A DNA stretch of 64,000 nt from Cristatella mucedo (lineage: Eukaryota > Bryozoa > Phylactolaemata > Cristatellidae). The DNA lies in NCBI GenBank assembly GCA_009760855.2, contig WPIO01000022.1, forward strand, positions 3,173,001 to 3,237,000, given 5' to 3'. The stretch's first letter is position 1. Every line of letters starts with the position of its first letter. The position numbers and the translations under genes are program-made. Of the stretch, positions 24,423-36,724 are shown piece by piece. The notes under the pieces are model-generated. The model searched no databases. It saw only the letters and a list, made by a program, of their open reading frames with translations, and had not been told where the DNA came from.

Positions 24423-24811
24423 GTGACTGAAAAAGGTTAAAAACCGCTACTTTAAAGAATTAATAACTTTAAAGGGTAAGAATTTGATCGCATAAGGGTG
24501 ATTAGATTATCGCCGATCTAAAACGATAAAGGCATTCTCTTAGTAGTCACCACCCCACACATTCTTTACACCGTCGTCTTCACACCAACGAACGCCCTTA
24601 CAAACTCTTTGCTGCTGTTGAATCTTCACAATCTCTATATGAACAGAGCCTAGGTTTGAATTTTTAACTGCTTGGCCTCCTTCTACGACGACGAATCGAA
24701 TACGTCGATGCATTGCAATGAATGGCGATGTGGCTCCTGCAATGGCTACTACGCCCATAGCAAGGGCAGCGAGTCTTATGATTTTCAAGGCGCATGTTCA
24801 TCGCGAAGAAT

Positions 24812-24911
<100 letters not shown>

Positions 24912-25039
24912 ACATACATTAAAACACGTTTTCAGATATATTTTCGTTGTAGGATTTGGGATTTAGGGTATGGGATATAGGGCTTGAAATTTTTGGCTTA
25001 TGATTCAGAGTTTAGTGGTTAGGATTAGTAATGTTACGA

Positions 25040-25148
25040 ATACTTGACCCAGTGGTTAAGGTGCTCGCCCCGACCAAGGACTGGCTGAGGTCGTGGGCAC
25101 GAAACTCATGGCATATTAAAAGCGCCCGAATAGAGATTAGGTTCTAAA
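25040..25148 (+). mobile_element. tRNA-derived SINE, family A
   Basis: Plus strand: CAGTGGTTAAGGTGCTCGCC (A-box region), a decayed B box (GGGCACGAAACTC), then AAGCGCCCGAATAGAGATTA. The 3' tail runs directly into an AT microsatellite. Confidence 0.7.
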
Positions 25149-25173
25149 AATTATATATATATATATATATATA

Positions 25174-25208
<35 letters not shown>
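25146..25208. repeat. (AT)n microsatellite, self-complementary
   Basis: Two AT runs meet at AATT, giving a strongly self-complementary AT tract at the end of a SINE. Confidence 0.92.
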
Positions 25209-25210
<2 letters not shown>

Positions 25211-25410
25211 GGTTACAGTCTACAACTGCTGGCTAACATGATGAAGTTTCTGCTAGGGCCACAGCACTCATAGGAGAAAGTTCACTTTTCGATGCTAAAC
25301 TACGGCGTTTGTGCTGACTCTAAAGCGTTTCCAAAAAGAAACTGAGAAACATTGTAAACTGATTATTTGAGAACTTCAAAAAACATGCTGATTTAACACT
25401 CTTTTTTTAG

Positions 25411-25538
25411 CGACAGAAGAGCTTTTACGGCTATCACCACCACTTGCACCGGTCGCCACTACAGGATTCGAACTCCTGACCTAGGGCTGAGGTCATGAAA
25501 AGCAACCGCCTTACTTAGTGTGCATCACGGCTCACCAA
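25411..25538 (-). mobile_element. tRNA-derived SINE, family B
   Basis: Minus strand: GGTGAGCCGTGATGCACAC, then GGAGTTCGAATCCTGTAG (a good B box), GCGACCGGTGCAAGTGGTGG, TGATAGCCGTAAAAGCTC and TTCTGTCGC. Same body as the plus-strand copy at 45.2 kb. Confidence 0.75.
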
Positions 25539-26439
25539 AAGAGTTTATAAAACTGCCCGATTCTGGTGGCATGCAGCTAGCCACAGCGGTATGAGCATGA
25601 CATGACTTATTCGACTGAGGAGACACCGAGGGCTGTAGAGACGGCCATTTTACCTGCCATTTTTTATCGGGCGTAAAGACCTATAAATATTATTGTTTAT
25701 GCTGTGATGTTTGCGCTTGCATGTGTACCTGTGTGCGTGCGTGAGTATATTTATGAGTGCGAAGTTTGTACGTGTGCACAATGCAAACACATCGTACTAC
25801 CGGTATGGATATGTGTATGAATGCACTCTTTACTAATACGTAAATATGTGGATAAATACTGTGCAATATGAATGCACTTAGAGGCAAGCCAGATGATTTT
25901 CATGTGGGGCGAGATCCTAAATTAACGAAAATCCATAGAGCAAATTAATAGCATCTATTCGACGACTGCTCGATAGAGAGGAGGCGAAAGTATAGGGGCG
26001 TCCCAGGTCGCTAGCCCATTTTAGGCGGGCGGCAAGCGGCAAGCGGGGGGGGGCGGGGTGGGGCAAATGCCCCCTATGCCCAACCCCCACGCTTCGCATC
26101 TGAATGCAGCTATATGTTATAGGGACTTTTTTATGCGCATGCACGTTGACACGAATATTTTTTCAAGCCGCATGCAAAGAGATTCTCCGAGCTATAGTTG
26201 GAGGTGCGGAGGACACGGAGATGCCTCAAAGCAGCTGCTTCCATCAAGCTGCGCGGCATTCTGGACAGGCTTGCTTTCCGCTACTTGCTAGTAGAGGTCT
26301 GCGATTGCTCACCAGAAGAATTCGACAATGATGCCGCAATGACCGGAGATCGCGAAGCTTGTTACATGGCAAGAGAGTAGTGCAACTGGCTCAACACATT
26401 CAGCCGCAGAAATGTGCGCTCATATAATCGCAAGGAACT

Positions 26440-26454
26440 ACTATTCGCCCCGGC

Positions 26455-26527
<73 letters not shown>

Positions 26528-26551
26528 TATATACTATTCGCCCCGGCGACA
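26440..26551. repeat. (AT)n microsatellite between 19-bp direct repeats
   Basis: ACTATTCGCCCCGGCGACA occurs at 26440-26458 and again at 26533-26551, with only an AT tract between. Confidence 0.92.
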
Positions 26552-26559
26552 GTAGCAGT

Positions 26560-27390
26560 TGAAGGCAGCCATGGAAGAGAAGCAGAAACGATAGGCTTCG
26601 CGCGATTGAAAACGCAAATGTGAGTCGTCGTTGGTAGCAAAGGCGGCTCAGCGAAAGGCAGGCGTTTAATTTATGTTCGGCCTTCTACGTCATAGCCCTT
26701 CCTGTCGGCCACCGGACACCTTCTACGGTCTCAAGCAACCGGTGACGTGACTGCACGTTGGCGGATGCCTTAACTCCGATCGCTCGGCTGCCTAGGGAAT
26801 AACTTGAAATTCATCATCGTGGTCATCCCTTAAGAGTCTTCATCGAGGGCATAAGGAAGGACGCCTGCAAGCCCCTGGCCCCCTTGGACCGACCCGAAAG
26901 GGAACGTCAGACGGCTTGGCCACCGACATCCCCTTAAACTTTCATCGATCGGCTACCCCTGGAAAGGTCAAGGTCTGACTCCCTGCTTTGCTATGCTACG
27001 ACCCCATTCACCTCTCGGTTCGGTCACCACTCGCCTCGCTCGGCGATGCCGGCGACACGCCATGGGAGAGAGCGGGAGAGAGCGCTGACGCAGCGTGCGC
27101 TCTGCAGAGTTTCCCGACTGCACACTCCTGAGACGCGGCTCCGTAGCGGCAGCTGACGCAGTCGAGCGACCAGCGCTCCGAGTTCTGCTGCTCGCACCAG
27201 CCGCGCCGCGGCCGCCGCTGCACCCGGCTCGCGTGCGGCATGAGACCGCTGCACGAGACCGGAGTTCGCCCGCAGTTCCGTTAGCACTCGCCCTCGCCCT
27301 CCTCCCCCTCCCTGTAACGACCTAATAATAGCAGCTGCATCGGCCTTCAGGCCGCCGTCTGCCACCTCACCGCTGGCGTCGCTCGCGGGT
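26560..27390. other. Unrecognised sequence, becoming GC-rich
   Basis: No feature is recognised. GC content and CpG density rise from about 27000 and stay high to 28770. The open frames on both strands in 27.0-27.7 kb have biased arginine/alanine-rich translations and are best explained by composition. Confidence 0.35.
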
Positions 27391-27392
27391 TC

Positions 27393-27645
27393 GCGGGCAA
27401 GGGGCGCAGCCGTACCCTCGGTGCCCCTTGCCCGCGCGCGCTCGCGACGCGTACGGCGGCGTGAAACAGTCGTCGCGGGCGCGGAGCGCGCAGGACTCGT
27501 CGAGCACCGCGCTGGGCACACTGACTCAGCGAGAGGCGCGAGTCTGCCGCTGCGGACGGACGCGAGCGTCCGTCCGCAGCGGCAGACTCGTGACTGAGCG
27601 CTCTTCCGCCGAGACGGGCGCGACTGCTGCGTCGCGCCCGTCTCG
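27393..27645. repeat. Cluster of three perfect inverted repeats
   Basis: 27393-27405 pairs with 27423-27435 (13 bp). 27539-27563 pairs with 27566-27590 (25 bp, 2-base spacer). 27610-27623 pairs with 27632-27645 (14 bp). All are exact. Confidence 0.88.
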
Positions 27646-27871
27646 CTACGAGCAGCTCCCGGGAGAGCGAGCGCAGTGCGAAGCTGGGAGGGGGAGAGGA
27701 AACAAAAGCACGCCGGCAAGCTGACGCCGGCCGCGATATCGGCAGCGAGAGGCTGCGCCGCGGGCTAGCGCTGCCGATCGAGAGCCACGCCCCCGGCTGG
27801 GCTCCGCTTCGGCGGCGGGGGGGGGGGGTAAGGGGGCGAGCCTGCCGCGCAGAGCGTGCCGCGCGCCTTAC

Positions 27872-28274
27872 CGGCGTACAGAATCCGCTCGTACCAGAAG
27901 CTGAAGACGCCGACGGTGCAACTGTACGAGGCGGCGGCCAGGCCGTAGGCGGCCAGGCCGCGGTCGGCCATCACCAGCCGCCGACCCGCCAAGTAGCCGG
28001 CCGCGCAGAGCGTCGCGAGGACGAGCAGGTAGAGGCAGGGCCATACGCCGGATATGGTGGCGTCGTAGTAGAACGCCGTCGCCCAGCCCGTGTGCTCCCA
28101 CAGCAGGTACAGCCGACTTGGCGCCAGCAGGAAGCACACGTAGCAGGTGAGATAGACGAAGTACTTGTTCACGAACGCGCCGCCGCCGACGGCCTGCTTC
28201 AGGCCGTCGGCCGCCGAGGCGGCGAACAAGCAGCCGGTGGCGAACGACCATACGATGTCGCTGGGCACCGTCAT
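27872..28274 (-). CDS. First coding exon of a multi-pass membrane protein gene (unidentified)
   Basis: The minus-strand ATG at 28274 opens a frame that reaches a consensus donor CCG|GTAAGG at 27871, giving 134 codons plus one base. Four hydrophobic segments are visible: about residues 7-24 (DIVWSFATGCLFAASA), 37-60 (KYFVYLTCYVCFLLAPSRL), 73-97 (ISGVWPCLYLLVLATLCAAG) and 106-127 (LAAYGLAAASYSCTVGVFSF). A short loop WEHTGWATAFYYD lies between segments 2 and 3. An upstream in-frame GTG at 28280 is unlikely as start. The exon sits in a CpG-rich stretch that could hold its promoter. The GC-rich codon use matches the exon at 14.3-14.6 kb, which has three more membrane segments and may be the 3' end of the same gene. 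I do not recognise the family. Confidence 0.55.
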
Positions 28275-28770
28275 TCTCACTCTGCCGCCGGACCGCCTCG
28301 AGATGCTCTGGCTGGCTACGTAGCTACCGCGTCACGTCCCGGCGGCAGCGTCCGCAGGTCGCCGGCCGGTGTGCAATCGCGTTGTACCCGCGGACCGGCC
28401 GCCCGACCCGACCGGCGGCGAACTTTGCTCTCGCTCGACACCGCCCACTCGGATCGCGTCAGCGCGGCCGGAAGTACGGCGCTCACGATGGGGCCGGCAC
28501 GTGCGCTTCGGCGCCGAGGCGCGACTGCGGTGGAGCTGCGCACGGCTGCTCGGGGCGGGGCGGCGGCTCGCCGCTCGCCAGCGCCTGCTAGCGAGTGTTT
28601 GCGCCCCCCCCCGGAAAAAACGTGCGAGCGCGGGTGCGCCAGTGTTGGCCCAAGCGCCCTCGCGGCAGTATCGTGCGATGGTCGCGACCACGAGCGGGCT
28701 GCTGCTTTCTCAGTTAATTAGACGGTCGCCTCGCATGCGTGACCTCCGCGCTCGCGTAACCCGATCCGCG
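28275..28770 (-). promoter_or_regulatory. Candidate CpG-rich promoter region
   Basis: Very GC- and CpG-rich sequence directly upstream of the membrane-protein first exon. No TATA-like box stands out. The assignment rests only on composition and position. Confidence 0.25.
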
Positions 28771-28804
28771 AGCACCTTTAGCCAGCAGCGACCGTTGCCA
28801 AAAT

Positions 28805-29262
<458 letters not shown>

Positions 29263-29471
29263 GACGACCATTCATCGGCGGGTGGACTCTGCACTCGGGC
29301 AAAGCGCGTCGGTGTACGTTTGCTGCACTATGAACTGCCCGCTCGCTCGGAGACCGACCCGCTCCGAGGACGCGCTCAGGCGCTGCGCATCCGTCGCATC
29401 CAGCAGCACCGAGATTCGGCGCCGAGTCCGGATCCAGCGGACGACCTAAACCCCTCGCCGACTGTTGTGAC

Positions 29472-29474
<3 letters not shown>

Positions 29475-29557
<83 letters not shown>

Positions 29558-29818
29558 GAGAAGACAGAGAGAGAGAGAGAAACAGAGAAGAGAGAGAGAG
29601 AGAGAGAGACAGACAGAGACAGACAGACAGAGAGACAGGGACAGAGAGACAGAGCAAGATAGAGAGATGGGACAGAGCAAGAGAGAGAGACAGAGAAACA
29701 GAGCAAGAGAGACCGAGCAAGATAGAGAGCTGGGACAGAGCAAGAGAGAGAGAGAGACGGAGACAAAGAAATGGAGACAGAGAGACTGAGACAGAGAGAC
29801 CTAGACAGAGACAGAGAG
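29475..29818. repeat. (GA)n / CAGAGA-rich tract
   Basis: About 80 bp of pure GA, then 260 bp of GA-, ACAGAG- and CAAGAGAG-type units. The long open frames across both tracts are microsatellite artefacts (serine/leucine or arginine/glutamate repeats). Confidence 0.95.
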
Positions 29819-30026
29819 CGATGGGGTCAGCAGCTAAATTTGAGCGGCGCTGAAGTCGAACCCTGCACTGAATATCAGATGTGCTGGCGTGGCACACGGT
29901 GCGGCGACAGAGAACAGGCAAAGGTCGGCTGATTCCATAGCCTCGTTTTACATACGGTGGCGGCAGATGAGCCTCGGCGGATGGGCGACAAACCACCGTC
30001 TGCGACAGGAGTCGTGGCAGTGGCTT

Positions 30027-30145
30027 CGGAGCGCTCTTCGGAGAGCTCTTTGAAGCGGTCTTCAGAGAGCTCTTTGGAGCGCTCTTCGGAGAGCTCGTTG
30101 GAGCGTTCTTTGAAGCGCTCTTCGGAGCGCTCTTTGGAGAGTAGT
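30027..30145. repeat. 12-bp minisatellite
   Basis: About ten units alternating between GAGCGCTCTTCG and GAGAGCTCTTTG. It translates on the plus strand as repeats of ERSSESSL. The units are themselves nearly palindromic (GAGCGCTC, GAGAGCTC). Confidence 0.85.
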
Positions 30146-30228
30146 GGCGAAAAGGGCCGGAGGAGCGGCTGGAGAGCCCCTTCCCGTTCAAAGAACGAGG
30201 TCGGGCTACTCCAATAAAAAAATGCAGC

Positions 30229-31688
30229 CGCTTAGTAATAATAATAATAATAATAATAATTCACTTGATAAAGCGCCCTCAGAGAACTTAATCTCTCTCT
30301 AGGCGCTTTACATTTGTTGCAAAGTGAAATGCAATTGAATGGTAAGTAAAATCATGCTTGAAAAACAAACAAAATGAATAATATGGTTAGGGGTGACATG
30401 CACAGGGTCAGCATGCAAATGTGGTTAGTGGCAGCATGCACAGTGTCCGCACGCATAAGCACGTGAAGGACGAATCACAGGGACCCACGAAATGCTGTCC
30501 TAAATAGGTGTGTTTTTAGGTTCCTTTTAAATGTGGTCACGTCAGGGGATGATCTGACGTAGGTCGGGAGGGAGTTCCAGGCTTTGGGAGCATACGAACT
30601 AAATGCACGGTCTCCAAAGGATTTAAGGCTTGTACGAGGTATTTCTAGACTGTTGGATTCCGAAAAGCGGGTGGTACGATGCTTGGCCTGATGGGGTATT
30701 ATATCTGAAAGATAGGCTGGAGCCATAGAATAAAGGGACCTAAAAGTGAGCGACAAAACCTTGAAGTCAATCCGTTGCTTGACTAGTAGCCAGTGCAGGT
30801 CAGCGAGAAGTGGAGTAATGTGGCAACTGTGACGCTCACGACAGACAAGTCTAGCTGCCGAATTTTGCACCAGCTGCAATCGCCTGATCGCACATGCTGG
30901 TAGGCCAGTAAGCAGTGAGTTGCAGAAGTCGAGACAGGATGTCACGAATGCATGGACCAACTTAGACGTGGCATCTTATATAAACAAGCCCGAATTTTAG
31001 CAATGTTGTGTAACTGAAAGTAGGCAGACTTGGTTGTGGACCTGATGTGGTCGTCTAACGATTGGTCACTTTGAAACACGACACCTAGATTTCGAGCTGA
31101 TTCAACTGGAGATATGCTGGCAGAGCCAATTTTGAGAGTCAGCCTTTCCAATCTCTGAATCACACTGGGTTTTCCCATAGCTAGTAAGTTAGTTTTATCA
31201 TCGTTTAGTTTTAAAAAAATTGCTGCCATCCATGTGCAGATGTCATCAATGCATGCAGTTAGTGAGTTGAGAGAATTTGAGGTGCTCGAAGGCTGGGAGG
31301 GATCAAAGCAAAGGTACAACTGAGTGTCATCCGCATAAAAGTGAAAGCCTAGATTTCGCTTGGCGATCACATCAGCAAGAGGGAGAGTATAAACCGTGAA
31401 AAGAACCGGACCTAGCACTGAGCCCTGAGGTACTCCATATTTCAGAGGTACTTCAGATGATCTTTGTCCATTCACGTCAATACTCTGGAGTCTCCCACTG
31501 AGATAGGACCTGAACCACTGCAGAGCAGTGCCAGTGATGCCCAGGCGAGATTAGAGGCGCTCTAGAAGAACTTTGTGATCGATGGTATCAAAAGCTGCCG
31601 AAAGATCGAGCAAAACAAGCAGAGACACTCTACCCATGTCTGCATTCCTAAGTAGGTCGTTGTATACCCTAAGCAACTCGTTTGAAAA
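30229..31688 (-). mobile_element. L2/CR1-like LINE, 5' truncated, best preserved copy
   Basis: On the minus strand from about 31685: LLVLLDLSAAFDTIDHKVLL, then (after a TAG near 31555) GVPQGSVLGPVLFTVYT, FHFYADDTQLYLCF with the catalytic YADD, LKLNDDKTNLLAMGKP, and ARNLGVVFQSDQSLDDHI. One frameshift lies near 30950. The next frame carries CLDFCNSLLTGLPACAIRRL through APKAWNSLPTYVRSS to the stop at 30475. A 3' untranslated region of about 240 bp follows, ending in the AGAGA...TCTCT hairpin, GCGCTTTATCAAGTGAATT and (ATT)n at 30229. Truncation removed the endonuclease. With one stop and one frameshift it is inactive but young compared with the other copies. Confidence 0.93.
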
Positions 31689-31689
31689 A

Positions 31690-33590
31690 CTACCCCTCGC
31701 CGGAAACACCCCTCAGTCCCCCCCCCGTCGGAAGCACGATAGCCCTTGCCAAACCAGGCTTCCCGGTGCAGGAGCAGCACGGCTATTGGAGAACCGCTCT
31801 CCGGTTGCGTCGCAGCGGCTCCGGGCACGGCTACGAGCTGCTACTCCGCTACGGATCCGCCATGTTTTCTAGGCTGGCCAAAGAGGCGGCTACAGCGGCG
31901 AGGATTCCGTGCGAGTTTCCTGTGAGAGGCCATCGCTATTTAGTAAAGAAGCGAAAACCTTGTATAAGGCTCTACCTCGGTAATCCTTACCAGATTGGTC
32001 AGGAGAGGCTTTTTGAGCGCCACGCCCTCAGTGCTCAGCTTGGGGCACAAATCTCCTTTCGGACGCGTTGGTCTGAAGGTGCTGCCTAGCTTTCGCCTGA
32101 TTTCTCCGCGGATCCTACCTTCAGGCTTCACTCTCAAAATGAATGAATGAGCGCCTGTGTTTCAAGGGGAGTTTCAGGCACCGTCTTTGGGCGGCACGTG
32201 TTCGGCCCTCGGCGGCGTCAGGGCGCCTCTCCGCACGAGGGATGCACACCGACTTTTCTAGATGGCGCTGCGCGACCCTGCCGAGAAGCAGCGCCACTTC
32301 TGGCTCTGCTAGGTAGGACGTCTGGTAGGGACGTACCGGTCTCTTTCTAGTCGACGTCGAAGAGGTTTTAGGGTTAGCAATCGCCATGTTTTGACCGCGA
32401 AACCCTCACTAGTTCGGGTTGCCGCACAACGCATTCAATGTGCAAAGACCTGAAGCTCGATGCAAAGACCGATGCGTCGACGATAAAGCACAGCACTCCA
32501 TATTCCACATGCACCGCTGGCAAGAACGGCGTATTAGTAAATGCATAGCAATAGCCTGTATTATACAGCCGATACACCCTTATGACTTCCTGCCGACTCA
32601 CTAACAGGCTCGCACTAGCTCGCGCTCAGCGCTGGACTCGCCAACCGGCAGATCGTTGTTCCAAAAACCAAGTAACTGCAGTGAGGCACAAGCCTTATAT
32701 TGTAGCCAGGTCGCCAATTACAATAATCACTATCTTAAATAATCATAAATATTACTGCTCATAAGCCTCAACTTATCGTGGCTATTTTATAAGCATCCTA
32801 ATTCAGCGGCAAAACTCATAGGTCTCAATCGAGGCTCGGCTGTCAAGCTCATAGTTCATAATCGTGGGGCATTGCAGCTGCAAGCCCGGCGAAAGCCGTT
32901 GAGCGAATAACGCCTCGAAGGTCTTCGCAGTAGGACGGACATGGACGAATCTTGGCGGAGAATGGCCGACGGGGAATTAACCTCGCGGTAATGGCAGACG
33001 AGGCGACGAGCAATCGTCTCCTCTGACCCAAAAAAGTAGAACATCAACCCAGATATTCAATTTTTGCCAAGAGCAACTGTTAAACCATCTGCCCCTAGCC
33101 GTGACAAAGAACGCGATTGTCGGAATTTACTTAACGCGCGACATCGGGTTGGACGGCGATCCGGTAATTGTGCGGGAACGGGCTACTTTGCCGAATTCCT
33201 GAGAGAAAGCAAGACACTTTCAGGACCTACCGACGTCGCATGCTTAGTCGAGCGATACAGGCTCCGATCTAGGTTCAGTTCGGAGCCTCGGTTTGATTTG
33301 ATTTCGAGCGGACAGTACGAACGGCAGCAGTACGATGGGCGGCTGGAATGTGCTACGCGGGTGGCTGGGTGTTTGATGCACAACTCCTAGTTAAGAGTGA
33401 AATGTACGACGGGCGGCTGTGCTTGGCGGCACACGCTTCTAGATTTTTCCAGCAGATGCGTCATGTCTCTCACCAGTCTTGCTTGAGCTCGAGGCAGACA
33501 CGAAGAACCTTAACCAGGCGACGGTGCGAGATCAACGAGGCCTAGTCGAAACAAGGACGGTAGCTGCCATACTCTAAGGATGACTTCGGT
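31690..33590. other. Unrecognised sequence
   Basis: Short frames on both strands only, with no recognised domain, RNA gene or repeat family. Confidence 0.3.
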
Positions 33591-33711
33591 CACTTTCGAT
33601 TTAGGATGAGCCCATGCAAAATCACGGGTAGCTCTGGCAGAAGCCAATGGCCAGCAAGAGCTTCGTGCGCCTGCAGAACTTTACAGGTGGCTGAGAGCAG
33701 TCGTTGGTTGT

Positions 33712-33754
33712 GCGTCTCTCTGTCTGTCTCTCTCTCTCTCTGTCTGTCTCTCTG

Positions 33755-33805
<51 letters not shown>

Positions 33806-33815
33806 ATCTCTTTCT
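33712..33815. repeat. (CT)n microsatellite with CTGT interruptions
   Basis: About 100 bp of CT repeats with CTGT units in the first half. Confidence 0.93.
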
Positions 33816-34295
33816 CTCTTAGGCTCTCGTAAGCTCTCGCTACACTGGATTGGACTGATGTCGACCTGCGGAGTTGCCTTGCCATTCGGAGGTGGCCAGT
33901 CATTGTCATCCGGATGGAGCGGTTCAGAGGGAGACGCCGAGGCGGTTAATGAGAGTGTGTGCACGCTACCGAACCGAGAATAATAAATTGCTGGATTGTG
34001 ACGCACCCTCACAACTCGAGATGCTGAACTTGGGACATAGCTGACTTGCAATGCGGAGACAGCTACCCGAGCTCAAAGGCCTCACAACTTGTCACCAAGG
34101 AAACATCTTTTGGCCACCTCGGAAGCTCCGAATATTATGCTCTCCAGTTGTGCGTATGGCGTCGCAAATACTTGGGCACGATCCATAGTATCGAATGGGT
34201 AGGATCGGATATAAATAAATAAATATATATATATATACTCAAACTCAAAAGTATTGGGGCTGTCCAGATAGATTTGCTCGATTACCATCTTATCT

Positions 34296-34383
34296 GTCAC
34301 TTTACAGCAAATGTAAAGCGCCTAGAGAGAGATTAAGTTCTCTGAGGGCGCTTTATCAAGTGAATTATTATTATTATTATTAT
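34296..34383 (+). mobile_element. L2/CR1-like LINE 3' tail only
   Basis: CAGCAAATGTAAAGCGCCTA, AGAGAGATTAAGTTCTCTGA, GGGCGCTTTATCAAGTGAAT and (ATT)n. It is less than 100 bp long, so it is a very short 5'-truncated insertion or a piece of one. Confidence 0.85.
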
Positions 34384-34792
34384 ATCTGAAGCTCCCGACT
34401 GGATTGGAGCTGGTAGGCTGGTTCTGTCTGCTAGTTATTGAATGCTTAAGTTTGAGTTTTCGTGGTAGTCATGCAACTTATGAACAATATGCCCAAGATG
34501 AGCCAAAAATCCTTTAAACTCCTTTAAAAATGGCTATTTTGGCCAGAAAAGAGTCTAGTAATGACCCGCTCAATCAGCTCATGCTGGAGCTGCGATGTTG
34601 TGCACGAGCCGGAACTGTACAGAGGATTACTTATTTCGCCGGGGAAATGCCCCAAAGGTCGCCGAACTGTCGAGTTTTGTGAGAGGCAAAATCATGGCAC
34701 TGTACGAAGCTGGACACTCTTACGGTCAAATTGCTGCTACTGTATAAATTCTTATGAGAGAGCAAGAGAAAGTTTGTGTGGTATGCGCGCGA

Positions 34793-35020
<228 letters not shown>

Positions 35021-35130
35021 GGTCATCTGCCGGTTTATTAGGTGTAGCGCGACATGACATAGCCAGCCACACCGACTCCTAGCTGCACGAAAACGCCCTC
35101 TGGCGACCTGCTTGTTTAAGGTTACGGTCA

Positions 35131-35255
35131 TTTATAATAGTTCATTTGTATAGCACCCAAAGAGAACCCAATCGCCACAGACGCTTTACATACTCCGCAG
35201 TGCTCGAGCCCGCGACCTTGGTCGCTAAAGGCGAGAACCTTATCCGTGGGCTCGC
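35131..35255 (-). mobile_element. Family A SINE, degenerate
   Basis: The minus strand has AAGGTTCTCGCC, GCGGGCTCGAGCAC (B box) and GTAAAGCGTCTGTGGCGATT, ending GTGCTATACAAATGAACTAT. It keeps the tail wording, but the hairpin has decayed. Confidence 0.65.
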
Positions 35256-35259
35256 TGTT

Positions 35260-35990
35260 GCAGCAGTTACTTTGATTGCTGTACGACGTTCTGCACGCGT
35301 TAGAAGGCCGCACAAGCGCCAATTAGCGACAGCCCGCATGCAGCGTCTTCTTTTGCACGCAGCCTGGCTGCGCTCGCCTCTCACCCGCAAGACTTCAGCT
35401 CGAGCACTGCTTAATTGACAATACGCACTGCAGAGCATCTTACTTCACTGCATTGCCGATGGGCACGAGCGGATTAGCGCTGAAGTTAGCATCCATTTCC
35501 TATTGGGAGCTATTGGTCTCGACGTGAGCTGCGAGCCCACGGTCGCGCGGCAGCGAACGCCGGAGCGCGAACCGGCTGGCGAAACCCGCAGCAGCAGCGA
35601 TCCAGAGCAACGCCCCGCAGGGAAAGGCAGGCACCTCCCGCTCACGAGAACGCACGCGCTTCCTGATAACTCAGGCTCGTACCTCAGCCCTAGCGCGGTC
35701 ACGGCAGGCAGCATTAACAAGCCGAGGAACTCAGCACTGCACCCAGGGCTAGAGGCGTATAGAGGCAAACGTGACTGACTTTCACGAGGCGACACGGGGT
35801 AGAAGTTTTTCCGTCCTTGACGTTTAGTTCTAGATGCCAAATTTTCGGACGTGCTTGACGTTATGTCATGAAAATTGGGTGTTATCAAACGGAGGATGCC
35901 CCTTCGAGCGGTGCGTTGCCACTGACCCTCAGCAACCGTCGCCCACCCCCCCCCCACTCCCGAGCCAGCACTACTGCGAGTGTGTGTTAC
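35260..35990. other. Unrecognised sequence
   Basis: A minus-strand open frame of 170 codons (35957-35445) has no recognised domain and no supporting splice or start context, so I do not call it a gene. Confidence 0.3.
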
Positions 35991-35999
35991 AGCACGAGA

Positions 36000-36720
36000 T
36001 AATAATAATAATAATGCACTTGATAAAGCTCCCTCAGAGAACTCAATCTCTTTCTAGGCGCTTCACATTTGCTGCAAAGGGAAGCGCTATTGAATGGCGA
36101 GTAATATCATGCTCGATAAACAACATGAGTAACATGGTTAGTGGTGACATGCACAGGGTCAGCATGCAAATGTGGTTAGTGGCAGCATGCACAGTGTCCG
36201 CACGCATAAGCACGTGAAGGACGAATCACAGGGACCCACTAAATGCTGTCCTAAATAGGTGTGTTCTTAGGTTCCTTTTAAATGTGGTCACGTCAGGGGA
36301 TGTTCTGACGCATGTCGGGAGGGAGTTCCAGGCTTTGGGAGCATACGAACTAAATGCACGGTCTCCAAAAGATTTGAGGTTTGTACGAGGTATTGGTAAA
36401 CTGTTGGATTCCGAAAAGCGGGTGGTACGATGCTTGGTCTGGTAGGGGAGTAGATCTGAGAGATAGGCTGGAGCCAAATAATGAAGTGACCTAAAAGTGA
36501 GCGACAAAACCTTGAAGTCGATCCGTTGCTTGACTGGTAGCCAGTGCAGGTCAGCGAGAAGTGGTGTGATGTTGCAACTGCGATGCTCACGACAGACAAG
36601 CCTAGCTGTGGAGTTTTGCACCATCTATAATCGCCTGATTGCACATGCCGGTAGGCCAGCAAGCAGTGAGTTACAGAAGTCAAGACGGGATGTGCACAAA
36701 TGCATGGACCAACTTAAACC
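36000..36720 (-). mobile_element. L2/CR1-like LINE 3' part
   Basis: Same family and orientation as 30.2-31.7 kb. From about 36624 an intact frame of 132 codons reads TARLVCREHRSCNITPLLAD to APKAWNSLPTCVRTS and stops at 36226. The 3' tail with hairpin and (ATT)n at 36000 follows. The 5' truncation is near 36720. Confidence 0.92.
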
Positions 36721-36724
36721 GAGC

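Noticed and set aside
24540-24788. Small minus-strand protein with a signal-peptide-like start
   Set aside because: The frame lacks an ATG at the hydrophobic start (only TTG), an in-frame stop lies just upstream, and no family is recognised.
24950-25030. Telomere-like TTAGGG-type stretch
   Set aside because: Only loosely GGGATTTAGGG-like words without a regular unit; too degenerate to call interstitial telomere repeat.
35445-35957. 170-codon minus-strand open frame
   Set aside because: No domain, no supporting splice sites, and GC-rich composition makes such a frame likely by chance.
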